This document shows, one piece after another, positions 32,227 to 42,152 of a DNA stretch of 64,000 nt (its first letter is position 1; each line of letters begins with the position of its first letter). Both the position numbers and the translations under genes were made by a program. The stretch is from Metellina segmentata. Its lineage: Eukaryota; Arthropoda; Arachnida; Araneae; Tetragnathidae. The stretch covers positions 84,996,931 through 85,060,930 of the forward strand of contig OX375872.1 in the NCBI GenBank assembly GCA_947359465.1, in the 5' to 3' direction. The notes under the pieces were generated by a model, which saw nothing but the letters and a program-made list of their open reading frames with translations, had not been told where the DNA came from and did not search any database.

Positions 32227-32504
32227 TTTCCTTTTTTGAACGAATTTTTCCCCTGGTTTTCATTACATTGACTTGTTTTAATCTTATGAACCTAATATAT
32301 GTATTTTATTACTGACAAATAATTCGTAAAATGTAAGAGTTCGTAAATGGTTTTTACTGTCGGATGGCGAATAAAGTTATAGAATTTCTTGTTTAGATTT
32401 GACCCATACTGGCTGAATTAGCAACTTCAAAATTTAATTAACAATGAGTGTCACAAGATTTCAGAGAGGTACAGTACTACTTTTTCCCCACAACAACCCC
32501 TTAA

Positions 32505-32985
32505 CACGTTCACTGCCGATCTCACGCCAGTGCGTGATGTAGCGTCAACGCTAAAGAGCCAATCACGCGGTAGCGCGCAGTGTGGAGTGATGTCTCGGTA
32601 GCCAGTCGCGTGTTCGCGCGGGAATAGCTGCGCCTCGACATTTATTATCCGCTTCAATTGGTGTGGAGTAAAGGTTAGAAGCTAGTTGTGAAGGTTTCGA
32701 ATATATAGCTTTATTACTAATTAAAAATATATTGTATATGAGTTGTAGAGACGATAGTTCTATAGGGCCTTAACGCCGCCCCCCCCCCCCTCCCAAAAAA
32801 ATGAATCTAATAAGCCTCTAACAGATGATGAAATTTCAAATTTGTTGGCTGAACTTTCGACAATCTGGTATTGGCGCCATTATCAATCATATTTGTTGTA
32901 AAAAGTCGGCTCGTCTGGGAAAAGCCCATTTCTACAGCGGGGCAATAACTACCAACACATCCTAACGTGACCTGCAGCGAATGTG
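32505..32985. mobile_element. piggyBac-like non-autonomous element (481 bp)
   Basis: TTAA at 32501-32504 and 32986-32989 flank inverted ends CACGTTCACTGCCG and (complement) CACATTCGCTGCAG, 11 of 14 matching. Internal sequence near 32812-32865 reads like the acidic N-terminus of a piggyBac transposase (LTDDEISNLLAELS) and is followed by unrelated sequence, so the catalytic core has been deleted. A poly-C run is at 32778-32790. Confidence 0.75.
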
Positions 32986-32999
32986 TTAATGATTAAATC

Positions 33000-34360
33000 T
33001 CATCATTGTGTTTGGAGGAATCAATATATTATCTTAACCTTTAGGAAGATTCTATTGATCCTTAACTTAGACTAGATTCATTTGGAAAGTTTTTGTTGGA
33101 CATTAAGGTCAAAATCTGATTAGAAGTCAAACAGGGAAGATTACAATTTTCTAGGTGGAGTTATGAGTGAACCCTTCAGAAGGTTAATTTTTCCAACACT
33201 TGTTTTAAATGTCTCATACATATATACAAATTCGTCTTATATTAAAGGGGATTCGTAAAATTAAGTCGCCCAACATAGTCTAATACCTAGAGTATCATTC
33301 CGGAGTAAGTAAAACTTAATTGGAAACTAACGTATGCTGAAGTCTCTTCCAATTTGGATTAGAAGCATTAAAACGTGCTAACAATCGCATTACTACGACG
33401 CTAGTGTTCTATTGGAATGTGTACATGAGATGAGGGAGAAATAATCATAACAAATCTAGAACTTTGTTAGAATTTTTTTAGAGAATTTTTTCATCGGAAA
33501 GTCCCATTTGACGGAGATGTATACCAGAGTGCCATAAAAACCCAAACCAATCTAGCTATTCCATATCCTTATATTCCGAGGATGGTGCCATTGACGACCT
33601 AATGTATTTCAGTCACTCTATTCGAGGCAGATTCGATTGATCTCTGATAAAGGAAGAGTTGTAACATCAATCCTGGGAGAGAACAATGAGGTCGGACGTA
33701 ATCGTGATAGCTAGTCAAACCACCTCACAACTTGACTCCCAAAACTATTACCTTAGAAGTTCTGTGCTGATCGACAGGAACTGAGAATGTACCGATCATC
33801 GACTGCGTCTGCAGTGGTACCATACCCGAGTCGTGGACAGGCATGGTAGGGCAGAGTATATCCATAGTGAAAAATCTTCGGCCAGATGATCACTGCCATT
33901 CGCAAGTTGTGGAAATCCACCCAGAGATTCCAATTTCGGTGTAAAGTCGAGCGGCACACCGCTGATTTTGTTATTTTAACTAACGACGCTCTGGAGCAAA
34001 ATTTGCTTTCTATTTTGGAGTGCTTAGTATCCAAACACTTTAGAGACCCTTTTCTAAAAAGGTGGTATAGAAATATTTTGATGATATTTTCATGTTTAGT
34101 GTTATTAAACAATAGCATTGGACTATAAATATTTAAAATTCATAATTTTATAAAAATGATAACTATGTATGAAATTATTTACAGAAATTTGTCAAACTTC
34201 AAATGTGCTACATCAAAATCTTTTGAACCAATTTCAAAACTGTGTGATGCTACCAAAATAAACTAACTTTTTCTTGGGAATGAACTAGAATCGAAAAGAT
34301 ATTTAAATAAACACAAAATTTTACCAGCGATTGAAATATGAATACAAGATTTTTGATAGT
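33000..34360. other. Anonymous DNA with one LINE-tail fragment
   Basis: 33527-33560 (GTGCCATAAAAACCCAAACC) is a short 3' tail of the I-like LINE or SINE-2. Frames at 33753-34128 show no recognisable motif. Confidence 0.4.
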
Positions 34361-34364
34361 AAAA

Positions 34365-34990
34365 GACTATGCCTCCACTTGCGATTTTTAGTCGCAAAAA
34401 TAACTCATTGTTTCAAATACAGTACATAAACTTGCGACTAAAGAATAGCAGCGATTAAATAGTTGCAACCGGTCCTATTTTAGCTGCGATGCGACAGTCG
34501 CTCTACCCAATGAATCACAGACAGGCATGGACGTGCACCCAATTGCAATAGTTTAGTCGCGCGTTTTATAATGTCAGTTTTTCTTATACAGTAAATTATG
34601 TTTTTTATAACCCTGATTCAAGTTTCTATCTTTACGATCGTTGAAAATGAGTGAAAATTTCTACGGATTTAAAATCGGAAGATCTTACACCAGATCGATA
34701 GCTTAAATGAGATTTTCTTTAAATAATTATTTAATAAATAATCAAATGGTAAATTATAAATCTGTTTTTGGAATCGATCTGGCGTAGAAATTTACGCTCA
34801 TATGAAATTCGTTGAAATTTTCAGTATCTTCAACGATCGCAAAGATAGAAACTTGAATTAGGGGAATAAATAACAAATTTAATTAATTCAGCGATTTATC
34901 TATCGCAGCGTGTGCACCTTGTAGATTTTCTGCAACAGCAATTTTGTTGGTCGCCGCGACTAGAAATTGCAAGTGGAGGCCTAGCCTTAC
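34365..34990. mobile_element. Fold-back (long inverted repeat) MITE
   Basis: The ends GCCTCCACTTGCGATTTTTA and (complement) GCCTCCACTTGCAATTTCTA pair. Inner parts pair too: TTCAAGTTTCTATCTTTACG at 34619 with the complement of 34838-34857, and ACACCAGATCGAT at 34690 with the complement of ATCGATCTGGCGT at 34773. The whole 620 bp can fold into an imperfect hairpin with a central loop near 34740. No coding frame. The target duplication could not be resolved. Confidence 0.75.
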
Positions 34991-35269
34991 AGTCCTATTT
35001 CTTAAATAAATGGACCTAATTTTAAAAAATTTCAACTTAGCATAATTATTCTAGTTCATTCATAAAGAACAAGTACTGAAAGATTTACGAGATCCATCAA
35101 TAACTTTTTGTGTTATAACATTTGAAGTCAGGAAATAATGCATAGATATTAATTTAGTGTACAAAATTAGTTTGAAGTGTATATTTTGCTCTCTCTTGCT
35201 TTTACTTGTTTGTGTAAACAAATTTGTTCTTCACTTTTCTTTAAAAATGTTCACAATATTACCAAAAGA

Positions 35270-35740
35270 GTAACCATTTGAACATTTGAGAACATTTTCT
35301 AAAATTTGTGGAGATGTAGTATCCGATACGTTAGTCACCAAATTAAATTTTTTCGCCAAATCAAGATGGCGGCCAATCTAAGCAAATCCAAGACGGATTC
35401 CAAGATGGCCACCATATAGCAAAAACCACACCGTGAATATTTGAATACATTACATAAATAGTAATAATTTTTTTTTCTAAGGAAAAATAAGCATTTAATA
35501 CAAAACAAAAAATTTCACTTGCAAATATTTTAATTTTTTCGTGTGATATTGACTCCGAACATGTCCGTTATTTTGCGCTGTTTCATCAATTAAGTCCAGG
35601 TTAAAGTTTTGTTTTTTCGAATTCTCGTAATGAAAAGAACTGAAGAAAAAAACACCGGTAAGCAAAAAGTCCGTATTTTGAACAATACCGGACGTCCGGA
35701 TTAGGGACTTTGTACTGTATAAGGAATTGAAAATAAGGAA
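35270..35740 (-). repeat. Dispersed repeat Q, complete copy
   Basis: The complement matches 41400-41770 and then 50330-50420 on the plus strand (TACAGTACAAAGTCC, CCTGGAC(T/C)TAATTGATGAAAC, GCGCAAAATAACG, TAACGTATCGGATACTACAT). The second copy is therefore one unit split by the CR1-like LINE. No coding potential recognised. Confidence 0.75.
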
Positions 35741-36559
35741 TTTTTTGGAGAGAAATTGGTCCTTTTCTATGATCCTGATATTAACCAGATATTTTTCGAT
35801 GAGAGAAAAAAAAAGCAATGGAGTTTGTTCTATCCATAAATGTGTGTGTGTGAGGTGGAATATCATTTAGAATTATTCTGGCAATTTACTTAGTATTATG
35901 TAGACATCTCGATGGGGATATTCCTGGTCAGAAATTAAGATATGGAATTGAAAATTAGGATTTTTTTTTTGTAACCACGGTACCAGAATGAATATTTTTT
36001 TATATAAGTCTCGGCGCGTATAACGCACAAGGTTTCAATGCGTATAAACCATTTTACTGGGAGGAATTGTTTAGATAATTCACAGCGTATAACGCACGAC
36101 CCCTGCCTGCCGGCGAGACAATCACCGTTGGCTTCCATGCGTATGTTCCATGCACTGTTCAAAGTGCCCACCTGGGCTTGGTCCAATGTCACCCTCATTA
36201 TGGTTCCTATGCGTTGTCCCCTCGGGGGCACATCTTCTTTAGATGTGTACGGGCTTCACGAACCCGAGGTACCTGAGTGCACTGTTCTTCTCCCATGGGG
36301 TTTACTATCTATGGTAAATACGGGAATCGCACTCCCGGGTACCCAAGCTATCTTTTCTCCTTTTCCTCTTCTATATCTTCTTTCTTCCCTTTCATATAAC
36401 TTGTGAACAGCATTGAAATTACAGAAAATTTTGCTTTGAATCACAATTATCATATATCATCATTCATGTCCTATCTCCATATCAAGATTCCAATTAATTT
36501 CAATCTTTTAATTTGATTTATTTTTTCACATCACTATCAATTTTGTTTTACTACATTAA

Positions 36560-36979
36560 ATGTCAGTACTTTTTCTGACCCGCATGTTTGCCGTGTGCGG
36601 CGTCCCGTATCGGGGGAAAATGGAATCCTGGGGTACCTGATGCGTGCCCTTTGGTCCATGCTTCTGCGTAGACGGGTGGCTGGAGTGAGCCCGCTCTAGT
36701 CAATCGGCTGGCTTAAGTTCTCTGGATTTCACCACATCAGAATGCTTGGCCCTTCTGTAGTGCTGGACCTCACTGGTCTTAAGCAATTTGGGTTAGTGCT
36801 GCAGCTAGGGATGCCCTGGGTGAACCGGCGGGTCCACATCCCGATACTGTAGCACTATATCATGGTGGTATCTTGAAGTGTGTACTGAGGCTGGAAAATC
36901 CCAGAGCCGGTAATCACTTCCCCTTGTTGGACTCCGTGGCGGGTATGGGTCCACTATGAAGAAATTGAATACTTAATCT
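36560..36979 (+). other. Leader (5' UTR) of the I-like LINE
   Basis: G+C-richer non-coding stretch just before the ORF1 ATG. In LINEs of this group an internal promoter lies in the leader; no specific motif can be defended here. Confidence 0.45.
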
Positions 36980-38110
36980 ATGGATCCAAAAAATTCTTTG
37001 TGCCCCAGAGGAGGCCTAATTATCTCTAACTACAATGACAATTGCTCAGTTCCTAAATTTTTAATAATCAATAATCCTGAAGGGAAACTCTTAAACTTTT
37101 CACCATTTGCTGTACAAAAATATATTCAGTCTGCTGCTGGCGAACCAAAATCAATAAAGAAATTGCGATCTGGTGACCTTTTTGTGGAAACTACATCTGC
37201 ATATCAATCTGAACAACTAATGAAATTAAACCAGCTTGGCGAAATAAAGGTTAATGTAACTCCACACAGAACTCTAAATTCCAGTCGTGGAGTTATATCT
37301 GAATCTGACCTCTTTAATATATCTGAACAAGAATTTATGGAAGAATTAAAATCTCAACATGTTTGTTCAGCCAAACGCATTTGCATCAGACGGGATGATA
37401 AAAGTATTAACACAAAACATGTAATATTAACATTTAACACTCCAGACATGCCGACATCCATTAAAGCAGGATACCTAAATTGCAATGTTAGACCGTACAT
37501 TCCAAACCCTCAAAGATGCTTTAAGTGTCAGAGGTTTGGGCACTCCCAGTCCTCATGCCGGTCATCTGCAATTTGTGCCAGATGCTCAAAACCCGAACAC
37601 GGTGAAAACTGTACTGATGAACCTCTATGTTTCAATTGTAAGGAAAATCATCCTTCTTACTCCAGGTTTTGTCCTCAATGGAAAAAAGAAAAAGAAATCC
37701 AAAACGTAAAAATAATTCAAAAAATCTCATATCTTGAAGCAAAAAAAATAGTAGAAAATCAGACGCCGAGAACCAACGTTTCTTACGCATCTGTCATTAA
37801 AACGATGAAATCCGTTGCTATCCAAACAGATACCATTCCCTATAAAGAAACAAATATCCAAGAAAGAGATGCAAACAATAAAAAACCAAAAACAAACATT
37901 CCCAAAGCATCTGGTCTTAATGTCAAAGACACATTTAAAGCAAAATCACAAAAGAAAATAGATACTATAAAATCTAATAGAACCAATGAAAAATGTCCTT
38001 TAGAGACCTATTCTTCATCTGACTCGCCTGATGAAGAAATGGATATAGACAAAAATAAAACAAGAAATACTAAACACAAAAAACCTCTGAAAGACAATCA
38101 GAATGTCTAA
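36980..38110 (+). CDS. LINE ORF1, gag-like nucleic-acid-binding protein
   Basis: A 376-residue open frame from the ATG at 36980. Residues 1-175 form an RRM-like or coiled region ending NVRPYIPNPQRCFKCQRFGH. Three CCHC-type zinc knuckles follow at about residues 179-192 (CFKCQRFGHSQSSC), 198-210 (CARCSKPEHGENC) and 217-231 (CFNCKENHPSYSRFC). The last 130 residues are Lys/Asn/Ser rich with an acidic DSPDEEMDID patch. This is the architecture of ORF1 in Jockey/I-group LINEs, which coats the element RNA in the ribonucleoprotein. Its stop overlaps the ORF2 ATG by eight bases (ATGTCTAA at 38103-38110), as in coupled translation. The frame is fully intact, so this part is younger or less decayed than ORF2. 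Confidence 0.88.
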   Translation: MDPKNSLCPRGGLIISNYNDNCSVPKFLIINNPEGKLLNFSPFAVQKYIQSAAGEPKSIKKLRSGDLFVETTSAYQSEQLMKLNQLGEIKVNVTPHRTLNSSRGVISESDLFNISEQEFMEELKSQHVCSAKRICIRRDDKSINTKHVILTFNTPDMPTSIKAGYLNCNVRPYIPNPQRCFKCQRFGHSQSSCRSSAICARCSKPEHGENCTDEPLCFNCKENHPSYSRFCPQWKKEKEIQNVKIIQKISYLEAKKIVENQTPRTNVSYASVIKTMKSVAIQTDTIPYKETNIQERDANNKKPKTNIPKASGLNVKDTFKAKSQKKIDTIKSNRTNEKCPLETYSSSDSPDEEMDIDKNKTRNTKHKKPLKDNQNV

Positions 38111-38228
38111 AATAATATCTTGGAATTGCCATGGCTACCGTATCCATGTTGAAGATATCAAAACTTTGATTGACTATTATAAACCTGTATGTCTTGGTCT
38201 ACAAGAAACTTTACTAACACCAGCAGTA

Positions 38229-39735
38229 TACAGGGTGGTCCCGAATTCATGGTACAAACTTTAATGGTAGGTACAGGACATTGTAACAATGATTTATTGT
38301 ATAGGAATGTATAGTCGCAAGTGACGCGGTGAGGCGTAAACAGGGGAAATAAAAGGAAAGAGAAATGGAGTGATCGGTTGGTATCATTGCCGGTAGAGGG
38401 CAGTAGATGTCTAGCCGCTGTTGAACATGATGCATCGCAGTAGGGAAAAGCGCCATTCACAATTGTGCTGCCGTAGACAATGGGTGACTTTACGTATGCA
38501 GAAAAAGCAGACATGCATTACATGTACGGCCGTGCAAATGGTAACGGCAGAGCTGCGTTACGAATGTATCGCGCGGAGTATCCTGATCGACGAATGCCGG
38601 ATCATAGAATTTTTCAACGGTTACATCGTCAACTTTGTGAAACAGGTGCGTTCGACGTCAACAGACATGGCGCTGGTCGAGTAAGAGCTGTACGCACTCC
38701 AAGGCTGGAAGAAAGCATCTTGAACATTGTGGCTGATAGACCCGAGTCAAGCACAAGAACTGTTGCGCGTGACGTAGGTGTGAGTCATCAGACTGTATGC
38801 AGAGTGTTAAACGAAAATCGCTTACACCCCTTCCATTTTCAGAAAGTACAAGCATTGAATCCGGCAGATTATCCTCGCCGCGTGAACTTCTGCCTGTGGG
38901 TGATGCAGCAATGTGCGTTGCAGCCGGATTTCGTAGATTATGTGCTATTTACAGATGAAGCGACATTTTCACGCGAGGGTGTCTTTAATGCGCACAATTC
39001 CCATGTGTGGGCAACCGATAATCCACATGCAACGCGTCGACATGCGTTTCAACAACGTTTCAGTATTAATGTGTGGGCTGGTATTGTGAACGACTTTTTG
39101 ATTGGCCCATACTTACTACCCACGCGGCTCACTGGCGGAAGCTATCTTATTTTTCTGAAAGAAGTGTTACCACAACTGCTGCATGATGTTCCGATCGCCA
39201 TTCGTAACCGCATGTGGTTTCAGCACGATGGGGCGCCAGCACACTTCAGCATTGATGTACGGAATTACCTGAATGCCACGTTTGGTACTCGATGGATTGG
39301 GCGTGGTGGACCAGTCCCTTGGCCACCCCGATCTCCCGATTTATCGAGCCTCGATTACTTTTTATGGGGACATCTAAAGCATCTTGTTTATGAGACTCCA
39401 GTTGACTCAGATGAGGATCTCGTCGCTCGCTTATCTGTAGCTGCTGCAGGTGTGCGTGAAATACCAGGCATCTTTGAACGTGTACGCCAATCGCTCCACC
39501 GACGCTGTCAAGCATGTATCGATACTGGTGGACGCAATTTTGAACAATTACTGTAAACATGACACTTGTCAACAACGCTTTCAATAAAATCTTTGTTTTT
39601 CCTTTCGGCCGTTATTTCCCCTGTTTTCGCCTCACCGCCTCACTTGCGACTATACATTCCTATACAATAAATCATTGTTACAATGTCCTGTACCTACCAT
39701 TAAAGTTTGTACCATGAATTCGGGACCACCCTGTA
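38229..39735 (+). mobile_element. DD41D Tc1/mariner-superfamily transposon, complete
   Basis: Terminal inverted repeats of 124 bp (38229-38352 and 39612-39735) start TACAGGGTGGTCCCGAATTC and differ at only about two positions by eye. TA duplications lie at 38227-38228 and 39736-39737. Excision would join GCAGTA to TACAAAAATTCGG, which continues the LINE ORF2 sequence. Near-identical arms and an intact transposase imply a recent insertion. Confidence 0.95.
38480..39556 (+). CDS. DD41D transposase (Tc1/mariner superfamily), intact
   Basis: 358 residues, no interruptions. Residues 1-60 are the first helix-turn-helix type segment (YAEKADMHYMYGRANGNG), and about 60-115 a second one (STRTVARDVGVSHQTVCRVL). 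The catalytic triad is Asp in LFTDEATFS, Asp in FQHDGAPAHFS, and Asp in SPDLSSLDYFLWG. Exactly 41 residues separate the second and third Asp, which defines a DD41D element as opposed to DD34D mariner or DD34E Tc1. I recall this spacing as that of the Visitor (VS) family. The ATG at 38480 precedes all conserved sequence and stands about 130 bp inside the TIR. The stop is followed by AATAAAA at 39581. It cuts and pastes its own DNA at TA sites and may be active, since TIRs, frame and all catalytic residues are present. Confidence 0.93.
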   Translation: MGDFTYAEKADMHYMYGRANGNGRAALRMYRAEYPDRRMPDHRIFQRLHRQLCETGAFDVNRHGAGRVRAVRTPRLEESILNIVADRPESSTRTVARDVGVSHQTVCRVLNENRLHPFHFQKVQALNPADYPRRVNFCLWVMQQCALQPDFVDYVLFTDEATFSREGVFNAHNSHVWATDNPHATRRHAFQQRFSINVWAGIVNDFLIGPYLLPTRLTGGSYLIFLKEVLPQLLHDVPIAIRNRMWFQHDGAPAHFSIDVRNYLNATFGTRWIGRGGPVPWPPRSPDLSSLDYFLWGHLKHLVYETPVDSDEDLVARLSVAAAGVREIPGIFERVRQSLHRRCQACIDTGGRNFEQLL

Positions 39736-41211
39736 TACAAAAATTCGGAGATATAACATCACAAGAAAAGATAATGTAAAAAAACAATCGTGCTAGTGGT
39801 GGTGTAGCTCTACTAACTTGTCTGGATCACCCATCTTCAGCTGTCCATCTTCAAACAGACCTACAAGCTGTTGCCGTTCAAATTAATTTAAAGTACCTTG
39901 TGACCAATATGCTGCATATATATACCACCAAGTGAAATTCTTGACCAAAGACAATTGAACAACTTAATAAATCAACTATCTGTTCCATATATTATACTTG
40001 ATGACATGAATGGTCATAACACTTTATGGGGTAGTAGAGATGTAAATCCCAGAGGTCAGCAGATAGAGCAGATGATTGATGATCACTGCCTCTGCCTTCT
40101 CAATGATGGCGATAATACCTACTTCCATCAACCTACTCAAACCTTCCACTGCATTGATTTGGCAATATGCTCACCATCCATATTACTGTCTTGGCACTTC
40201 AACGTAGGAAGTGATCTTATTAGTTTTAATATTAATAGAGATTTTATGGTATTGACCAAATCATCAACTCCAGACTATTTTTACTTACAATTATTTTACT
40301 CTCACAGAGAACATTTTTCATCTTTTAAACCAGTATATACTGATGGATCAAAGAATATGACACACGTTGGTTCTGCTGCAGTTTTTGAAAGAACAACTGT
40401 TGCCCGGAAATTACATCATTGTAGCTCAGTCTTTACATCAGAAACATACGCCTTGTTTTTAGCACTGGAAAACATATCTAAACATACTTACAAAAAATGG
40501 ATAATATACTCTGATTCAAAAAGCAGCATTGAAGCCCTTGCAAATACTTCAATTAAAGGTCATCCGTTAATACTCAAAACAATGAATCTATTGCTAAGTC
40601 TAAAATCCCAAAATTTCAAAATCATGCTATGTTGGATACCTGGACATGTAGGTATTCCCGGAAATGAGAGAGCAGACATTGCAGCAAAGACATCAACGAT
40701 ACAAAACTACTTACCAATTCCTCTTGAAGACGTTGGAATGTTTTTAAAAACAAAAATCAAATCAAACTGGCAAGATTCTTGGGATAAGGAAGTTCAGAAT
40801 AAACTCCACCCTATACAACCATCTGTTGCAGGACTCACTAATACAAATTTAAATAGAAGAAATGAAGTACAACTGACAAGACTTCGCATTGGCCATACCC
40901 ATTTTACCCACAGGCACTTATCGATCGGAGAACCTGCCCCATTATGTTCAACCTGCCATTGTATTTTTACTGTCAGACACATTTTGACTGAATGTAGGGT
41001 TTTTAATAACCACAGACTAGTCCGATTTGGAGTTTCAAACCCAAACCTAAAAGATCTTTTAGGAAATCCTTACAATAAAAATGTGTTTTTATTTATATCT
41101 GACATTGGTTTCGCAAATTTTATTTAGATTTTATACATTTGATAAAGTTTTGATTCAAAATTGTAAATAGATAAAGTTTTACCATCAATCTTTATTTCGT
41201 CTAGACTTTTT

Positions 41212-41283
41212 TGTCTTGTGTCTGGCACAGCTTGGCCATGTGTGGCCTTTGCGCCATAAAAACCCAACCAACCAACCAACCTA
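41212..41283 (+). repeat. 3' terminus of the I-like LINE with (CAAC)n tail
   Basis: TGTCTTGTGTCTGGCACAGC to GCGCCATAAAAACCC, then CAACCAACCAACCAAC. The same terminus ends the SINE-2 copies at 26540 and 30105, consistent with recognition by one reverse transcriptase. Confidence 0.85.
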
Positions 41284-41399
41284 AGCGTTGTACATTTTGA
41301 GAATTTCCTTGACAGTCCATCCAGTGTGTTTTGATATAAATTACTGAATTATAGCTTTAGAGTTTCTAAATGTAGCTCGTCAAACATTTTTGCAAAAAA

Positions 41400-41770
41400 A
41401 TAAGAATTAGTTTTTAGTTATACAGTACAAAGTCCAAAAAGTTAGACGGCCGAAATCCGGATGTTTCTGATTTTTTTCTAAACGACGTTTTTTCACACTT
41501 TTTTACGTCTTTCCGACAATTTTTAAATATCAAGGAGTTAAACCTGGACCTAATTGATGAAACAACGCAAAATAACGAACATATTTAGAGTAAATACCAC
41601 ACAGAAAAATTAGAAGATTTGCAAGTAAAATTTGTTTCATTGTATTAAAAAGGTTTTTTTCTTTTTTAAAGATTATTCCTATTTATATATCTGATATTTT
41701 ACTTTACTATTTAAAACGCTACTTGCAAGCGCAAAATTTGAGAGGGGTGAACCCAAATAGAGCAAAATAA
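41400..41770 (+). repeat. Repeat Q, left part, interrupted by the CR1-like LINE
   Basis: Matches the complement of 35470-35740. The remainder of the unit (TAACGTATCGGATACTACAT) is found at 50376 beyond the LINE. Confidence 0.7.
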
Positions 41771-41836
41771 AAGTACAACTTTTGAAAGAATCAACAAACA
41801 AATACCAGAATCAAAGTAAATCCAACGAACAAAGCA

Positions 41837-42040
41837 TTGCAAGAGGCATTTTTAAGAGGCATTAAGTCTCATGGGGTAGAGGTAACAGTATTAGGATTAC
41901 TACCTAGGTATGGGTTAGGTAATGGGTGGTTAAATCAAAGGGCCAATAAGATGAACGGGATGTTAAGGGATTTGTGTGAGAGAGAGGAGATTAGATTTTT
42001 AGATGTTTGGAAGGAATGTGTAGGAGGGATTGGATAAGCA
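41837..42040 (+). pseudogene. CR1-like ORF1 remnant (SGNH-esterase-like C-terminus)
   Basis: The 66-residue frame reads VEVTVLGLLPRYG, NQRANKMNGMLRDLCE and IRFLDVWKE. This resembles the last part of the SGNH hydrolase domain carried by ORF1 of many CR1-like LINEs. The frame stops at once afterwards and the N-terminal part is missing. Confidence 0.55.
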
Positions 42041-42152
42041 GGGACAATTTGCATTTAAGCCTGATAGGTAATAGGGAGGTTGGCAAGCGGGTTTTGAACA
42101 TTCTGGAGTCAAAAAACTAGAATACAAGCAGGGATGGGAAGGACATAGAGGG

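Larger units (their letters stand above)
38103..41127 (+). pseudogene. LINE ORF2: endonuclease and RNase H without reverse transcriptase
   Basis: It begins at 38103 with an endonuclease N-terminus (IISWNCHG, then GLQET with the catalytic Glu) and is split by the DNA transposon at 38229-39735. After it the frame meets stops, then is open again from 39955: PYIILDDMNGHNTLWGS (the usual GDFN reads DDMN), then ICSPSILLSWHFNVGSDL. At about 40230 it jumps directly to an RNase H domain: VYTDGSKN (first Asp), SETYALFLAL (Glu), IIYSDSKSSIEAL (Asp), WIPGHVGIPGNERAD (last Asp). A CxxC...H...C segment follows (CSTCHCIFTVRHILTEC). The roughly 600-residue reverse transcriptase and the endonuclease SDH motif are missing. 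RNase H itself has all four acidic residues. Confidence 0.85.
36020..41283 (+). mobile_element. I/Jockey-group LINE with RNase H, internally deleted and interrupted
   Basis: Order: a G+C-richer leader (about 36020-36979, start uncertain), ORF1 with three CCHC zinc knuckles, ORF2 endonuclease start, a DD41D transposon insertion (38229-39735), the endonuclease remainder, a junction lacking the whole reverse transcriptase, RNase H, a C-terminal CCHC-like segment, and a 3' terminus ending (CAAC)n at 41265-41281. The RNase H domain with a zinc-knuckle ORF1 suggests the I side of the group. It is defective. Confidence 0.82.

Noticed and set aside
33753..34128. Overlapping frames of 121 (minus) and 80 (plus) codons.
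   Set aside because: No motif, no splice or polyadenylation context, and opposite-strand overlap in AT-rich DNA.
36038..36406. 122-codon plus-strand frame in the leader region of the I-like LINE.
   Set aside because: No motif recognised, and it lies in presumed non-coding leader sequence upstream of an intact ORF1.
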